A stretch of DNA of 64,000 nt, from contig CAZABJ010000002.1 in NCBI GenBank assembly GCA_964483375.1, forward strand, positions 110,487-174,486, in the 5' to 3' direction. This DNA is from JAUIEH01 sp964483375 (GTDB lineage: Bacteria > Pseudomonadota > Alphaproteobacteria > Caulobacterales > Maricaulaceae). The notes beneath the pieces were generated by a model, which saw only the letters and a list, made by a program, of their open reading frames with translations, was not told where the DNA came from and searched no databases. Below, piece after piece: positions 36,015 through 44,654 of the stretch. A program made the translations under genes and the position numbers. Each line of letters starts with the position of its first letter. Positions within the stretch are counted from its first letter, which is position 1.

Positions 36015-36039
36015 CTCCTACAATTTGGGATGTTGTAGG
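36015..36039 (-). promoter_or_regulatory. Inverted repeat overlapping the usp ribosome-binding site
   Basis: CCTACAA (36017-36023) and TTGTAGG (36033-36039) are perfect inverted repeats with a nine-base spacer. In the usp mRNA the downstream arm contains the TAGG of the TAGGAG Shine-Dalgarno (36015-36020). It could be a protein operator or an RNA hairpin hiding the ribosome-binding site. The rest of the 150-bp gap to ligA shows nothing I can name. Confidence 0.4.
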
Positions 36040-36156
36040 ACTATCAGCGCTGTTCGGGCCCCGATCAATGTCGATTTGGTCGATTACGCACAAATCTCGA
36101 AAATGGCGGAAGCCATCCCGCCGATGCGTTAAGCCGTGTTCGTGCGCTCCGCTCCC

Positions 36157-38346
36157 CTACCGCCCGACAAGCGCGAACCACTCGTCTTCGGTCAGCGTTG
36201 CGACGCCGGCCTCTTGGGCCTTTTTAAGTTTTGAACCCGCCCCTGGACCGGCCACCAGATAGTCCGTCTTCGCCGACACCGAACCGGCGACCTTCGCGCC
36301 GAGGCGTTGGGCCATGGCTTTCGCCTCGTCCCGGGTCAAGCGCTCAAGCGTTCCGGTGAACACCACCGTTTTGCCGGCGACCGGGCTGTCCCCGGCTGTC
36401 GCATCGGCGTCCTTCACCGTGACCTCGGCGAGCAAGCGTTCCAAAACGCCGAGATTGTGCGCTTCGGCGAAAAACGCGGCCAAAGCATCCGCGGCGGTCT
36501 CGCCGACGCCGTCAATCGCGAGAAAGGCGGCGCGCTCGTCTTCGTCTCCCTCGGCGAGTTTGCCAGCCGCCTCTGCAAACGCTGTCCAGCTCCCATAGGC
36601 CCGCGCCAACAAATCCGCGGTCCCTTCCCCCACATGCCGGACGCCAAGCGCATTCAAAAAGCGGGTCAGCGGGATCGCACGGCGCGCTTCAATGGCGGCG
36701 AAGAGGTTCTGGACGGACTTCGGTCCCCACCCTTCACGCTCCTCCAATTTCAGCGCGTCATTGCGAGCGGCGAGCGCATAAATCTCCGCTGGTTCCTTGA
36801 CGGTCCCATCATCGTAGAAAGCGCGGATCTGCTTTTCGCCCAGGCCGTCGATATCGACCGCTTTGCGCGACACGAAATGCACCAAGTGCTCAACGCGTTG
36901 GTACGGACAAGCGAACTCGCCCGAGCAGCGCTGCACCGCGCTGTCGACGCCGCCTGCGGTCTTCTCACGCATCACCGGCGTCTTCAGCGGACAGGGACAC
37001 TGGCGAGGAAACGCAAATGGCGCGCCCCGTCCGTCACGGTCCGCATCGAGCACGGCGACCACCTGCGGGATCACGTCGCCGGCCCGCTGCACCACCACCC
37101 GGTCCCCGGCGCGGAGGTCGGCCCCGCCAAAGACGGGCTCTCCCTTGCGGCCGCGGCCCGCGACATAGTCCTCGTTGTGAAGCGTGGCGTTGGAGACCAC
37201 GACCCCGCCCACCGTGACGGGGGATAGCTTCGCCACTGGGGTCAACGCGCCGGTGCGCCCGACCTGAATCTCTATGGCTTCAAGGGTGGTTTGCGCCTGT
37301 TCGGGGGGGAATTTCCGGGCGATCGCCCAGCGCGGCGCGCGGGAGATGAAGCCGAGCCGTTCCTGCCAGTCCAGCCGATTGATTTTGAATACGACCCCGT
37401 CGATGTCGTAACCGAGATCGGCGCGCCGGGCCTCAAGGCTGCGATGGGCCTCCGCCAAGTCGGCGATCTCTGCGGCGAGCGCGGTCTTGCCGTCCCCGAC
37501 GTCGCGCTCAAGAACCTGAGCGTGGCGGAGGGAGAAGTCGTCATTTGTGACGAACCCCCAACGCGCCAGGGCCGCGACCGCTTCCCTTTGGGAGTCTGCA
37601 AACGGGGCGCTCGCGGCCCCCCACGCATAGGCGAAGAATTTCAGCGGCCGGCCGGCCGTGACGGTCGGATCGATTTGGCGCAAGGACCCAGCCGCGGCGT
37701 TGCGCGGATTTTTGTATTCCGGCAGCCCAGCCTCAGCCTGCCGCGCGTTCATCGCCGCAAAGTCTTCGTGGCGCAGATAAATCTCACCACGGATTTCGAT
37801 GCTCTCGGGCCACCCCTCTCCGGCCAAATGCTTGGGGATATCCGCGATGGTTCGCGCGTTTGCGGTGACGTCCTCGCCCTCCCGGCCATCGCCCCGGGTC
37901 GCCGCCCGGAGAAGCACGCCGCCCTGATACAGGAGCGAGAGCGACAGCCCGTCAATCTTGGGCTCAGCCGTCACCGCGACGACTTCCCCTGCGCCAAGGT
38001 TCAAAAACCGGCGCACCCGGTCGATGAAGTCCGCCAGATCCTCATCATCAAAGGCGTTGTCGAGCGAGAGCATCGGCGCGCCGTGACGCGCTTTGGCGAA
38101 CCCATCGGCTGGAGCCGCGCCCACCCGCTCGGCGGGGCTGTCCGCGCGTTTCAACTGCGGGAAGCGCTGCTCGATCGCGGCGTTGCGCGCGCGCAGCGCG
38201 TCATAGGCGGCGTCTGAGATCGCCGGCGCATCGTCTTGAAAATACGCTCGGTCGTGGCGCGCAATTTCCTTGGCGAGGCGGGCGAGCTCGACAGCCGCCT
38301 CCTCCTCGCTCAGGGCTTCGACATCTTTCAACGCCGCTTTCGCCAT
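36157..38346 (-). CDS. ligA: NAD-dependent DNA ligase LigA
   Basis: A 729-aa replicative ligase. Domain order is Ia (YFQDDAPAISDAAYDAL), the adenylation domain with EPKIDGLSLSLL (Lys130 takes AMP), the OB-fold, a zinc finger in QCPCPLKTPV...CSGEFACPYQR, HhH repeats, and the BRCT domain (residues ~640-725, VVFTGTLERLTRDEAKAMAQRLGAKV). I use ATG 38346; the GTG at 38349 immediately before it is unlikely. It is 33 bp downstream of bamD, co-oriented. Confidence 0.97.
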   Translation of the reverse strand: MAKAALKDVEALSEEEAAVELARLAKEIARHDRAYFQDDAPAISDAAYDALRARNAAIEQRFPQLKRADSPAERVGAAPADGFAKARHGAPMLSLDNAFDDEDLADFIDRVRRFLNLGAGEVVAVTAEPKIDGLSLSLLYQGGVLLRAATRGDGREGEDVTANARTIADIPKHLAGEGWPESIEIRGEIYLRHEDFAAMNARQAEAGLPEYKNPRNAAAGSLRQIDPTVTAGRPLKFFAYAWGAASAPFADSQREAVAALARWGFVTNDDFSLRHAQVLERDVGDGKTALAAEIADLAEAHRSLEARRADLGYDIDGVVFKINRLDWQERLGFISRAPRWAIARKFPPEQAQTTLEAIEIQVGRTGALTPVAKLSPVTVGGVVVSNATLHNEDYVAGRGRKGEPVFGGADLRAGDRVVVQRAGDVIPQVVAVLDADRDGRGAPFAFPRQCPCPLKTPVMREKTAGGVDSAVQRCSGEFACPYQRVEHLVHFVSRKAVDIDGLGEKQIRAFYDDGTVKEPAEIYALAARNDALKLEEREGWGPKSVQNLFAAIEARRAIPLTRFLNALGVRHVGEGTADLLARAYGSWTAFAEAAGKLAEGDEDERAAFLAIDGVGETAADALAAFFAEAHNLGVLERLLAEVTVKDADATAGDSPVAGKTVVFTGTLERLTRDEAKAMAQRLGAKVAGSVSAKTDYLVAGPGAGSKLKKAQEAGVATLTEDEWFALVGR

Positions 38347-38379
38347 CACCCCCGCGCGATGCTCCGACGCGACGACGGC

Positions 38380-39228
38380 CTAGAACAAGCGGCCGACCGT
38401 GCGGCCCCACCAGGAACGGCGCTGTTGCTCCGGCTCTTGCGCTTCACCCGTTGCGGCGACGACCACGCCTTCGCGGGACAACAGATTGTAGCTGTCGGAG
38501 TACCAGTTCGAGCCGGGATAGTTGTAGCCGAGCACCGAGGCGACCTGACGGGCCTCCTCCAAAATTCCGATCGAGACGTAAGCCTCGACAAGCCGGTGCA
38601 TCGCTTCGGGCACATGGCTGGTGGTTTGGTATTCATCCACGACGCGACGGAACCGATTGATCGCCGCGAGATGGTGGCCGCGGCGCAGATACCAGCGGCC
38701 GATATCCATTTCTTTGCCCGCGAGGTGATCGCGGGTCAGGTCGATTTTGAGCCGCGCGTCCCGCGCATATTCGCTGTTGGGATAGCGGCGCACGACTTGT
38801 TCAAGCGCAGCGAGCGCCTGTTGGGTGATGCGCTGGTCCCGGCCGACGTCGAGAATTTGTTCGTAGTAGCTGATGGCGACCAGATAGTAGGCGTACGCCG
38901 TGGTCTGCCCGCTGGGGTACAGCGCGATATAGCGCTCCGACGCTTGGATCGCGCCGTCATAGTCCCCGCGCTCATACGCGGCGAAGGCGGCCATCATGAT
39001 CGCGCGGCGCGCCCATTCGGAATAGGGATGCTGGCGCTCGACCTCGTCGAAAAGCTGTTGCGCTTCGCGGAAGCGCTGGCGTTCGATTTGATCGTACGCC
39101 TCGTTGTAGATCACTTCTGCGGGGCGTTCGACGTAAGCGAGCTGTTGGTCGCGTCGGTTCGCGCAACCCGTGGCCACAGCGGCGGCCGTCGCCAGCAAAA
39201 TCGCGATGCGCAGCTTGTTCGCCGCCAT
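38380..39228 (-). CDS. bamD: BamD (ComL) outer-membrane assembly lipoprotein
   Basis: A 282-aa lipoprotein of the Bam complex. The signal peptide ends in the lipobox VATGC at about residue 22. Five TPR units follow, for example YNEAYDQIERQRFREAQQLFDEVERQHPYSEWARRAIMMAAF (start of TPR1-2) and YARDARLKIDLTRDHLAGKEMDIGRWYLRRGHHLAAINRF. LAGKEMDIGRYY-type sequence is a BamD hallmark. ATG 39228 is preferred over GTG 39237. The divergent XRE regulator starts 220 bp away, and the gap between them carries an inverted repeat. Confidence 0.95.
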   Translation of the reverse strand: MAANKLRIAILLATAAAVATGCANRRDQQLAYVERPAEVIYNEAYDQIERQRFREAQQLFDEVERQHPYSEWARRAIMMAAFAAYERGDYDGAIQASERYIALYPSGQTTAYAYYLVAISYYEQILDVGRDQRITQQALAALEQVVRRYPNSEYARDARLKIDLTRDHLAGKEMDIGRWYLRRGHHLAAINRFRRVVDEYQTTSHVPEAMHRLVEAYVSIGILEEARQVASVLGYNYPGSNWYSDSYNLLSREGVVVAATGEAQEPEQQRRSWWGRTVGRLF

Positions 39229-39408
39229 GAGAAACACCCCGTCGCTTCGTGTCTGAATCGTGTGTCGTCCTCGCTTCTAGACCATTGCGGAGCCGGGATG
39301 AAGCGTGAGGCGCCGCATTGTCTGGGCGTTTTGCTCTGAGCTTCACTCCCACGCGTTGAAAGCCAGCCCCGCAGGCATATAGTCACACCAACCGCGATAT
39401 ACGCACAC

Positions 39409-39426
39409 TGTCGCCGTTACGCGACA
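39409..39426. promoter_or_regulatory. Operator-like inverted repeat upstream of the XRE regulator
   Basis: TGTCGC (39409-39414) and GCGACA (39421-39426), separated by CGTTAC, form a perfect palindrome-like repeat 23 bp before the XRE start codon. Its place between the regulator's promoter and start fits autoregulation, or control of bamD, but no binding consensus is known for this protein. Confidence 0.35.
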
Positions 39427-39448
39427 CAACGTCGAGGGAAGATCGACG

Positions 39449-39901
39449 ATGGATCAGTTGAGCTTTTCAGGCGGCCGTCTCGCTGTGGTCGTCGACCAGC
39501 ATGTCGGAGAACGGATTCGCCAACGCCGCACTCTTTTGGGATTCACCCAAGAGCAATTGGCCGAAGCGCTGCAGATTTCTTATCAGCAGATCCAGAAATA
39601 TGAGACCGGAGCCAATCGCGTGAGCGCAGGCCGCCTCTATCAAATCGCGCGGCGCTTGGATGTGGACGTGTCTCATTTCTTTAGCGGCTTGGATGCCCTT
39701 GGCCATTCCGAAGAAGCCCCACGGCAGGGCTCGTCGAGCCGGGCGGTCATCGACTTGGTGCGCCACTTCCAACAAATCGACGACCAGGGCGTGCGCGCCG
39801 CTGTGCTGAGTCTGGTGAAAAACCTGAGCAGCGCCGGCCGCGAAGAGGCGCGTTCGACAGAAGACGCCAATGGTCAAGCCGCCGACGCAGGGCGAGACTG
39901 A
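39449..39901 (+). CDS. XRE-family helix-turn-helix regulator
   Basis: A 150-aa regulator. The Cro/CI-type HTH spans residues ~20-75 (GERIRQRRTLLGFTQEQLAEALQIS, YQQIQKYETGANRVSAGRLYQIARRLDVDVSHFF). The C-terminal half is helical and charged, with a likely dimerisation region (VIDLVRHFQQIDDQGVRAAVLSLVKNL). Similar short XRE proteins are widespread in alphaproteobacteria and several influence stress or development genes; the target here is unknown. GAGGGAAG precedes the ATG. It is convergent with lpxC (34 bp). Confidence 0.88.
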   Translation: MDQLSFSGGRLAVVVDQHVGERIRQRRTLLGFTQEQLAEALQISYQQIQKYETGANRVSAGRLYQIARRLDVDVSHFFSGLDALGHSEEAPRQGSSSRAVIDLVRHFQQIDDQGVRAAVLSLVKNLSSAGREEARSTEDANGQAADAGRD

Positions 39902-39935
39902 CCGCTCGCCCTCTTCAAAAGCCGATTAAGGGATT

Positions 39936-40877
39936 TTAGGCCTGAGCCGCCGCTGCGGCGATGTCCGGCCGCGCATCGGCCAGGACGTCGTTGGCGGGCG
40001 TCTCAAACGACGTCATCGTCTCAATGCGCCAGGCGTCCCGGCGCGCAAGCAACGCCCGCAAAACGCGGTGGTTCATGTCGTGCCCGCCGCGCTCAGTGAC
40101 AAGGCGACCGATCATCCAAGCCCCCGCGACAGCCAAATCGCCCAGCGCGTCGAGCGCCTTATGCCGAGCGAACTCGTCCGCAAACCGAAGGCCCTCGGCG
40201 TTCATCACCGCGTCGTCGCGAATGACCACGGCGTTCTCTAACGAACCGCCCAGCGCAAGGCCGCGCTTGCGAAGCGCTTCGACTTCGTCATGGAAGCCGA
40301 ATGTCCGGGCCGGCGCGACGTCCTCCAAGAAAAACTTGGGATTCGGCGCGAAGCGAACCCGCTGGCGGCCAATGACGCTCGCCGGATAATCGATCGTCAC
40401 GTCGATCTCATAGCGCCCGCACGGCTCGAGGCGCGCGCGCTTGCCCTCATGGAAGACTTCCACAGGCTTGAGCACGCGCAGCGCGCGGCGCGGCGCGCCA
40501 AGATTGCGCAAGCCCGCCTCGGCGATGAGGCGCGCGAACGGCGCTGAGCTGCCGTCCATAGCGGGGGGTTCGGGTCCGTCGATTTCAATCACGGCGTTGT
40601 CGACGCCCATGCCCACCAGCGCGGCGAGCACATGCTCCGACGTCTGCACTTGGGCGCCGGCGGCGTTGCCCAACGTGGTCGCCAACCGGGTGTCCTGCAC
40701 GGCGTCGGAATTGACCAGGATGAGATTGTCCTCGGCGGGAAGATCCACGCGCCGGAAGGCGAACCCTGCGTTCGCCCCCGCGGGTTTGATCGCGATCGTC
40801 GAAGGTCGCCCGCTATGGAGCCCCTGTCCCGCGCAGCGCACAGTCCGCGCTAAAGTTCTCTGTTGCGTCACCCGCAC
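39936..40877 (-). CDS. lpxC: UDP-3-O-acyl-N-acetylglucosamine deacetylase LpxC
   Basis: A 313-aa zinc deacetylase for the committed step of lipid A synthesis. Motifs are QRTLARTVRCAGQGLHSGRP, TSEHVLAALVGMGVDNAVIEIDGPEPPAMDGSS (zinc His79-like in SEHVLAAL), FRFADEFARHKALDALGDL (zinc His/Asp pair in RHKALDALGD) and the final HDMNHRVLRAL. The homologous order ftsZ-lpxC is the normal end of the dcw cluster. The 136-bp gap to ftsZ holds an AT-richer run but no motif I can assign. Confidence 0.97.
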   Translation of the reverse strand: MRVTQQRTLARTVRCAGQGLHSGRPSTIAIKPAGANAGFAFRRVDLPAEDNLILVNSDAVQDTRLATTLGNAAGAQVQTSEHVLAALVGMGVDNAVIEIDGPEPPAMDGSSAPFARLIAEAGLRNLGAPRRALRVLKPVEVFHEGKRARLEPCGRYEIDVTIDYPASVIGRQRVRFAPNPKFFLEDVAPARTFGFHDEVEALRKRGLALGGSLENAVVIRDDAVMNAEGLRFADEFARHKALDALGDLAVAGAWMIGRLVTERGGHDMNHRVLRALLARRDAWRIETMTSFETPANDVLADARPDIAAAAAQA

Positions 40878-41013
40878 ACCCCGCCCGCTCGCCCAGCTGT
40901 TTTCCCCACGGGCGTTATCTCGGAGGTATCAGCGCAATTGCGGCGCAGCAAATAACCTTGTGTTGCCGATTGTAACCCGCAGCGTAACAAAGTCCGCGGC
41001 GACACGGTCGGGT

Positions 41014-42279
41014 TCAGCCGGCTTGGCGACGTAGAAAGGCGGGAATCTCAAGCTCTGCCTCGTCTAAGCCGCCATCGCCCGCGTCGCGCCTCGTGTCTTC
41101 CGTCGGGCCGAAGCCTGGGTCGTCTTTAACTGCGGAAGCGTCATCCTTCGCCCCGCGCCGACGTCCGAAAAACGCAAACCCGCCGCCGGCGCGTTCGCTC
41201 GCCTCCGATGCGCCTAGCCGCGGGGGGGCGGTCTCGCGATCCGGTTCGGCGGCGTCGGCGGTCTCGGCGTAAGCCGGCGCGCGCGCGGCGCCGTCGGCTT
41301 CCCCGCTGTTGAGACCCTCGGCTAATCCCGTCGCCAGGACCGAAACCCGCACCTGGCCGTCAAGCGCCTGGTCGAAGGCCGAACCGATGATGACGGTGGC
41401 CTCCTCATCGACTTCGGCGCGGATTTCATTGGTCGCCTCCTCAACATCGAAGAGGGTGAGGTCGGCGCCGCCGGTGATGTTGATAAGCACGCCGCGCGCC
41501 CCGCGAAGGCTCGCATTGTCCAAGAGCGGATTGGAGATCGCAGCGTGGGCGGCGTCGCAGGCGCGATTGTCCCCAGCGGCCTCGCCCGCCCCCATCATCG
41601 CCGAGCCCATCTCTTCCATAATCGTGCGCACGTCGGCGAAATCGAGATTGATGAGGCCAGGGCGGGTGATGAGATCGGTAACGCTCCGCACGCCCGCATG
41701 CAGCACTTCGTCAGCGATGGCGAAGGCTTCGGTGAGCGGGGTGCTGGGACTGATGACGCGGAACAAGTTTTGGTTCGGCACGACGATGAGCGTGTCGACC
41801 GTCTCGGCGAGGCGGTCCAGACCCTCAACAGCAATCGCCGAGCGCCGATCGCCTTCGTAGGAAAACGGCATGGTCACGACGCCCACGCACAGGACGCCCA
41901 TCTCCCGCGCCGCCTGCGCGATGATGGGCGCGCCGCCGGTGCCCGTTCCCCCGCCCATCCCGGCGGTGACAAACACCATGTGAGCGCCTTCCAGCCGGGC
42001 GCGGATTTCGTCGAGGGAGTCCTCTGTCGCGCGCGCGCCGATCTCGGGGCGGGCGCCCGCGCCCAGGCCTTCGGTGATCCGTGGCCCGAGTTGGATCCTG
42101 TCATGCGCGCGCGCGTTGACGAGCGCCTGCGCATCGGTGTTGGCGACGACGAAATGGACGCCCTCAAGGTCAGACGCGATCATATTGTTGACCGCGTTGC
42201 CTCCAGCCCCGCCGACGCCGAACACCACGATACGCGGCCGCAATTCCCGGACTGCGTTTAAGGTCGTGACCGTCGCCAT
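41014..42279 (-). CDS. ftsZ: Cell division GTPase FtsZ
   Basis: A 421-aa bacterial tubulin that forms the Z ring. The tubulin signature is GMGGGTGTGGAPIIAQAA (about residues 105-122); the N-terminal FGVGGAGGNAVNNMI and the T7 loop NLDFADVRTIM with the GTP-hydrolysis Asp are present. The C-terminal linker (~320-400) is Ala/Glu/Arg-rich and ends in the conserved FtsA/FzlC-binding peptide LEIPAFLRRQAG. It is shorter than Caulobacter FtsZ (about 508 aa) because of the linker. A CtrA-type box and a GAnTC site lie upstream. Confidence 0.98.
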   Translation of the reverse strand: MATVTTLNAVRELRPRIVVFGVGGAGGNAVNNMIASDLEGVHFVVANTDAQALVNARAHDRIQLGPRITEGLGAGARPEIGARATEDSLDEIRARLEGAHMVFVTAGMGGGTGTGGAPIIAQAAREMGVLCVGVVTMPFSYEGDRRSAIAVEGLDRLAETVDTLIVVPNQNLFRVISPSTPLTEAFAIADEVLHAGVRSVTDLITRPGLINLDFADVRTIMEEMGSAMMGAGEAAGDNRACDAAHAAISNPLLDNASLRGARGVLINITGGADLTLFDVEEATNEIRAEVDEEATVIIGSAFDQALDGQVRVSVLATGLAEGLNSGEADGAARAPAYAETADAAEPDRETAPPRLGASEASERAGGGFAFFGRRRGAKDDASAVKDDPGFGPTEDTRRDAGDGGLDEAELEIPAFLRRQAG

Positions 42280-42315
42280 GTGGTTCTCCTCGTCCGCGCA
42301 GCCCCCTCGCGCAAA

Positions 42316-42366
42316 GACTCTCGTTTAGACCGCAAGGGTCCAGCGACAGCGTTAATGGCGCGTTAA
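42316..42366 (-). promoter_or_regulatory. ftsZ promoter region with CtrA-type box and GAnTC site
   Basis: On the minus strand, 42366-42351 reads TTAACGCGCCATTAAC, an exact TTAA-N7-TTAAC, the CtrA consensus. GACTC (a CcrM GAnTC methylation site) lies at 42316-42320. Both are between ftsA and ftsZ, 36-90 bp before the ftsZ ATG. In Caulobacter crescentus CtrA represses ftsZ and CcrM affects its transcription; this window shows the same two signals. Confidence 0.75.
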
Positions 42367-42417
42367 GACAGCCGCCAAGCCGAGAGGGACGCGATCAAGC
42401 GGGCGAACGGCGCTCGG

Positions 42418-43713
42418 TTAGAAGCACTCGCGCAGCCAGTCGCGCGCGCGGGCGAGCATCATGCCATTCCCCGGCGGCCGTATCCGGCGCTGGGTCGCTT
42501 GAGGCGCGCGGGGCGGACCATGGACCGCCTCCCGCGGCGTTTCGAGCGTATGGCGCAAAAGGCCTGTCGCGGCGGCGAGCTGAGGGTCAAGGATCTCTCC
42601 GTCAGGTCCTTCGACCCGCCGGGGCGCGGCGACGCGCACGCGCCTCTCGAGAATGTTGCGGGCCAACAACGCCGCGCCGTCAAGCAAGGCGCCGCCGCCG
42701 GTCAGGACCACTCGCTGCCCTGCGGAGGCGAAGGCGTCGACGGCTTTCAGCCGGTCCCGCAGCGCTTCAAACGTCTCCTCAACGCGGGGCCGGATGATGC
42801 CGGCGAGCGCGGAGCGTCGCACCCGGGAGACTTCGTCTTCCTGGCCGAGTTGGGGACACGGGATGAGCGGATCAGGGTCTTCAGGCCCCACGAATATCGC
42901 CCCCTCGGCGCGCTTCAAGCGTTCTGCGGCGGCAAGCGGGGTCGAAAGACCCCGCGCGATGTCTTGAGACACGTAGCCTGCGCCGATGGGAACGACTTCC
43001 ACATGCGCAAGCGCGCCATCCGTAAACGTCGCCGCCGCGGTGACCCCGGCGCCCATGTCGATGACGGTCGCGCCCAGCGCCATTTCGTCGGGCGACAGCA
43101 CCGAAAGCCCGGAAGCGTACGGCGCGGCGACGACAGCGCGGATGTCGAGCTGGGCGGCTTCGATGCAGAGCGTGAGATTGCGCACCGGTCCGTGCCGGGC
43201 GGAGACGATGAGAACCTCCACGCCCAGCATCGCGCCGAACATGCCGCGAGGGTCGCGCACGCCGGCATGCTCATCGATGGTCCAGCACAAGGGAATGGCG
43301 TGCAACACCACGCGGTCGGGCTCATCGAAGGAGCGGACCGCCGCGTCGAGCGCGCGGCGCAGGTCCCGGTCGCTGACCGGTCGCTCGACCGAAACGCTGG
43401 TCTCTGCGGCGACCAGCCGGCCGCACAATCCGCCGCCGGAAAACGCCACCGACACCCGGCTCACCGCCGCGCCGGCCATGCGTTCGGCTTCCTCCACCGC
43501 CGCGCGAATAGCGGTTTCGGTGGGACGCAGATCCACAACCCCGCCCGCACGCACCCCTTCGCTCTCCGCGGAACCGCAGCCGACGACCTGAAGGGTCTCG
43601 CCGCGCTCGGCGCGGGCGATCAGGCAGGTGATTTTCGAAGAGCCGACATCAAGCGCGGCGAGGACGCCGGGACGCTGCGCCACACCGGCGCCGGAACGGT
43701 TGGTGCCGAACAC
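42418..43713 (-). CDS. ftsA: Cell division protein FtsA
   Basis: A 431-aa actin-like protein that tethers FtsZ to the membrane. It has ATPase motifs LAALDVGSSKITCLIA (residues ~19-34), ATVIDMGAGVTAAATF and QRVVLTGGGALLDGAA, plus the SHS2 (1C) domain near residues 85-165. The C-terminus ends in a short amphipathic helix, GNGMMLARARDWLRECF, the membrane-targeting sequence. It is 14 bp after ftsQ and 138 bp before ftsZ. Confidence 0.96.
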   Translation of the reverse strand: MFGTNRSGAGVAQRPGVLAALDVGSSKITCLIARAERGETLQVVGCGSAESEGVRAGGVVDLRPTETAIRAAVEEAERMAGAAVSRVSVAFSGGGLCGRLVAAETSVSVERPVSDRDLRRALDAAVRSFDEPDRVVLHAIPLCWTIDEHAGVRDPRGMFGAMLGVEVLIVSARHGPVRNLTLCIEAAQLDIRAVVAAPYASGLSVLSPDEMALGATVIDMGAGVTAAATFTDGALAHVEVVPIGAGYVSQDIARGLSTPLAAAERLKRAEGAIFVGPEDPDPLIPCPQLGQEDEVSRVRRSALAGIIRPRVEETFEALRDRLKAVDAFASAGQRVVLTGGGALLDGAALLARNILERRVRVAAPRRVEGPDGEILDPQLAAATGLLRHTLETPREAVHGPPRAPQATQRRIRPPGNGMMLARARDWLRECF

Positions 43714-43727
43714 GTCCGTCTTCCTCC

Positions 43728-44654
43728 TTAAGCGCCGCGGCCGCGCGGCTGGGCGGGGCGCGCCCGGACCATCAAATCGCCATTGCGCAGATCAAGCGCT
43801 TCGAACGGCCAATCCAGAATGCGTTCCTGGTCTTGCAGCGACTGCAGACGCTCCAACCCCGCCGCCGTGCGGGCGGGCAACAAGACTTCCGCGCCGTCAT
43901 CAAGAAGCATCGACCAGCGCCGCGCGCTCACCCGGCGGAAGCCGGCCGCGCGGTCGGCAAGTTCGGGGAACCGCGATAGTGCGACGGCGAGCGCGGGCGC
44001 AGCCGCAGGCGCGCCGCCGCCCTCCACGACGATGAGCCCGGCGTGGTCGCCAGGGCGAGCGCCTGTGATGGGTGCGCCTGTGTCGTCAAGAACTTGCAGG
44101 CGACGGCCCGCGCCTCCCCGCCACAGCGCAAGCGGCTCGCGTTCTTCAACGATGACCACGATGCGGTTGGGCAAGAGCCGCAAAACGGAGGTGTGGCGCA
44201 CCCAAGGCAGCGCGGCGATGCTCTCCTGGGCGGCATGGGGGTCGAAATGGAAAATGAGTTCGCCGTCTTCCACCATCAATCGGCGGCGGATTTCGGCGAG
44301 ATCGGTGCGCGCGGCGCCGCGGATATCGACATGTTCGAGCACAAACCCCGAGGCCGCCAGGCGGTTTTCGCTGAATTGGCGCGCCGCCGCGGTCATGTCT
44401 CCCAACACCCCGGCCATCCAAGCCGCGACGATGACCATGGCGGACAATGTCGCGATCAGCAGAAACCCTGCGCGAGCGGGGCTGCGATAGCGGGTCTCTC
44501 GCACGCGTGCGGCCATCCAGGCGCGCGCGGCGGTCGCGGCCTGCGGGCGCGGATGCGGCGGCGCGTGCGGCGGCGCGTCGGTCTCCTCGCGCACACGTCG
44601 GGCGGCTTTGCGCGGGCCCTTTCGAGGGCGTTGATGGCGGGTCACCTTGGACAA
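43728..44654 (-). CDS. ftsQ: Cell division protein FtsQ
   Basis: A 308-aa bitopic divisome protein. The cytoplasmic tail is basic and Pro/Arg-rich, the membrane helix lies at about residues 63-85, and the periplasmic POTRA domain is VLEHVDIRGAARTDLAEIRRRLMVEDGELIFHFD. VRHTSVLRLLPNRIVVIVEEREPLALW is the conserved strand after it. Start choice: TTG 44654 has AGAGGA six bases upstream and overlaps ddl; GTG 44645 (GTGA overlap with the ddl stop) and GTG 44675 are alternatives. It connects FtsA/FtsZ to FtsBL in the inner membrane. Confidence 0.9.
   Translation of the reverse strand: MSKVTRHQRPRKGPRKAARRVREETDAPPHAPPHPRPQAATAARAWMAARVRETRYRSPARAGFLLIATLSAMVIVAAWMAGVLGDMTAAARQFSENRLAASGFVLEHVDIRGAARTDLAEIRRRLMVEDGELIFHFDPHAAQESIAALPWVRHTSVLRLLPNRIVVIVEEREPLALWRGGAGRRLQVLDDTGAPITGARPGDHAGLIVVEGGGAPAAAPALAVALSRFPELADRAAGFRRVSARRWSMLLDDGAEVLLPARTAAGLERLQSLQDQERILDWPFEALDLRNGDLMVRARPAQPRGRGA

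Noticed and set aside
42499..43731. Plus-strand frame of 410 codons over ftsA
   Set aside because: Shadow of ftsA; no domain, Arg/His/Gly-rich.
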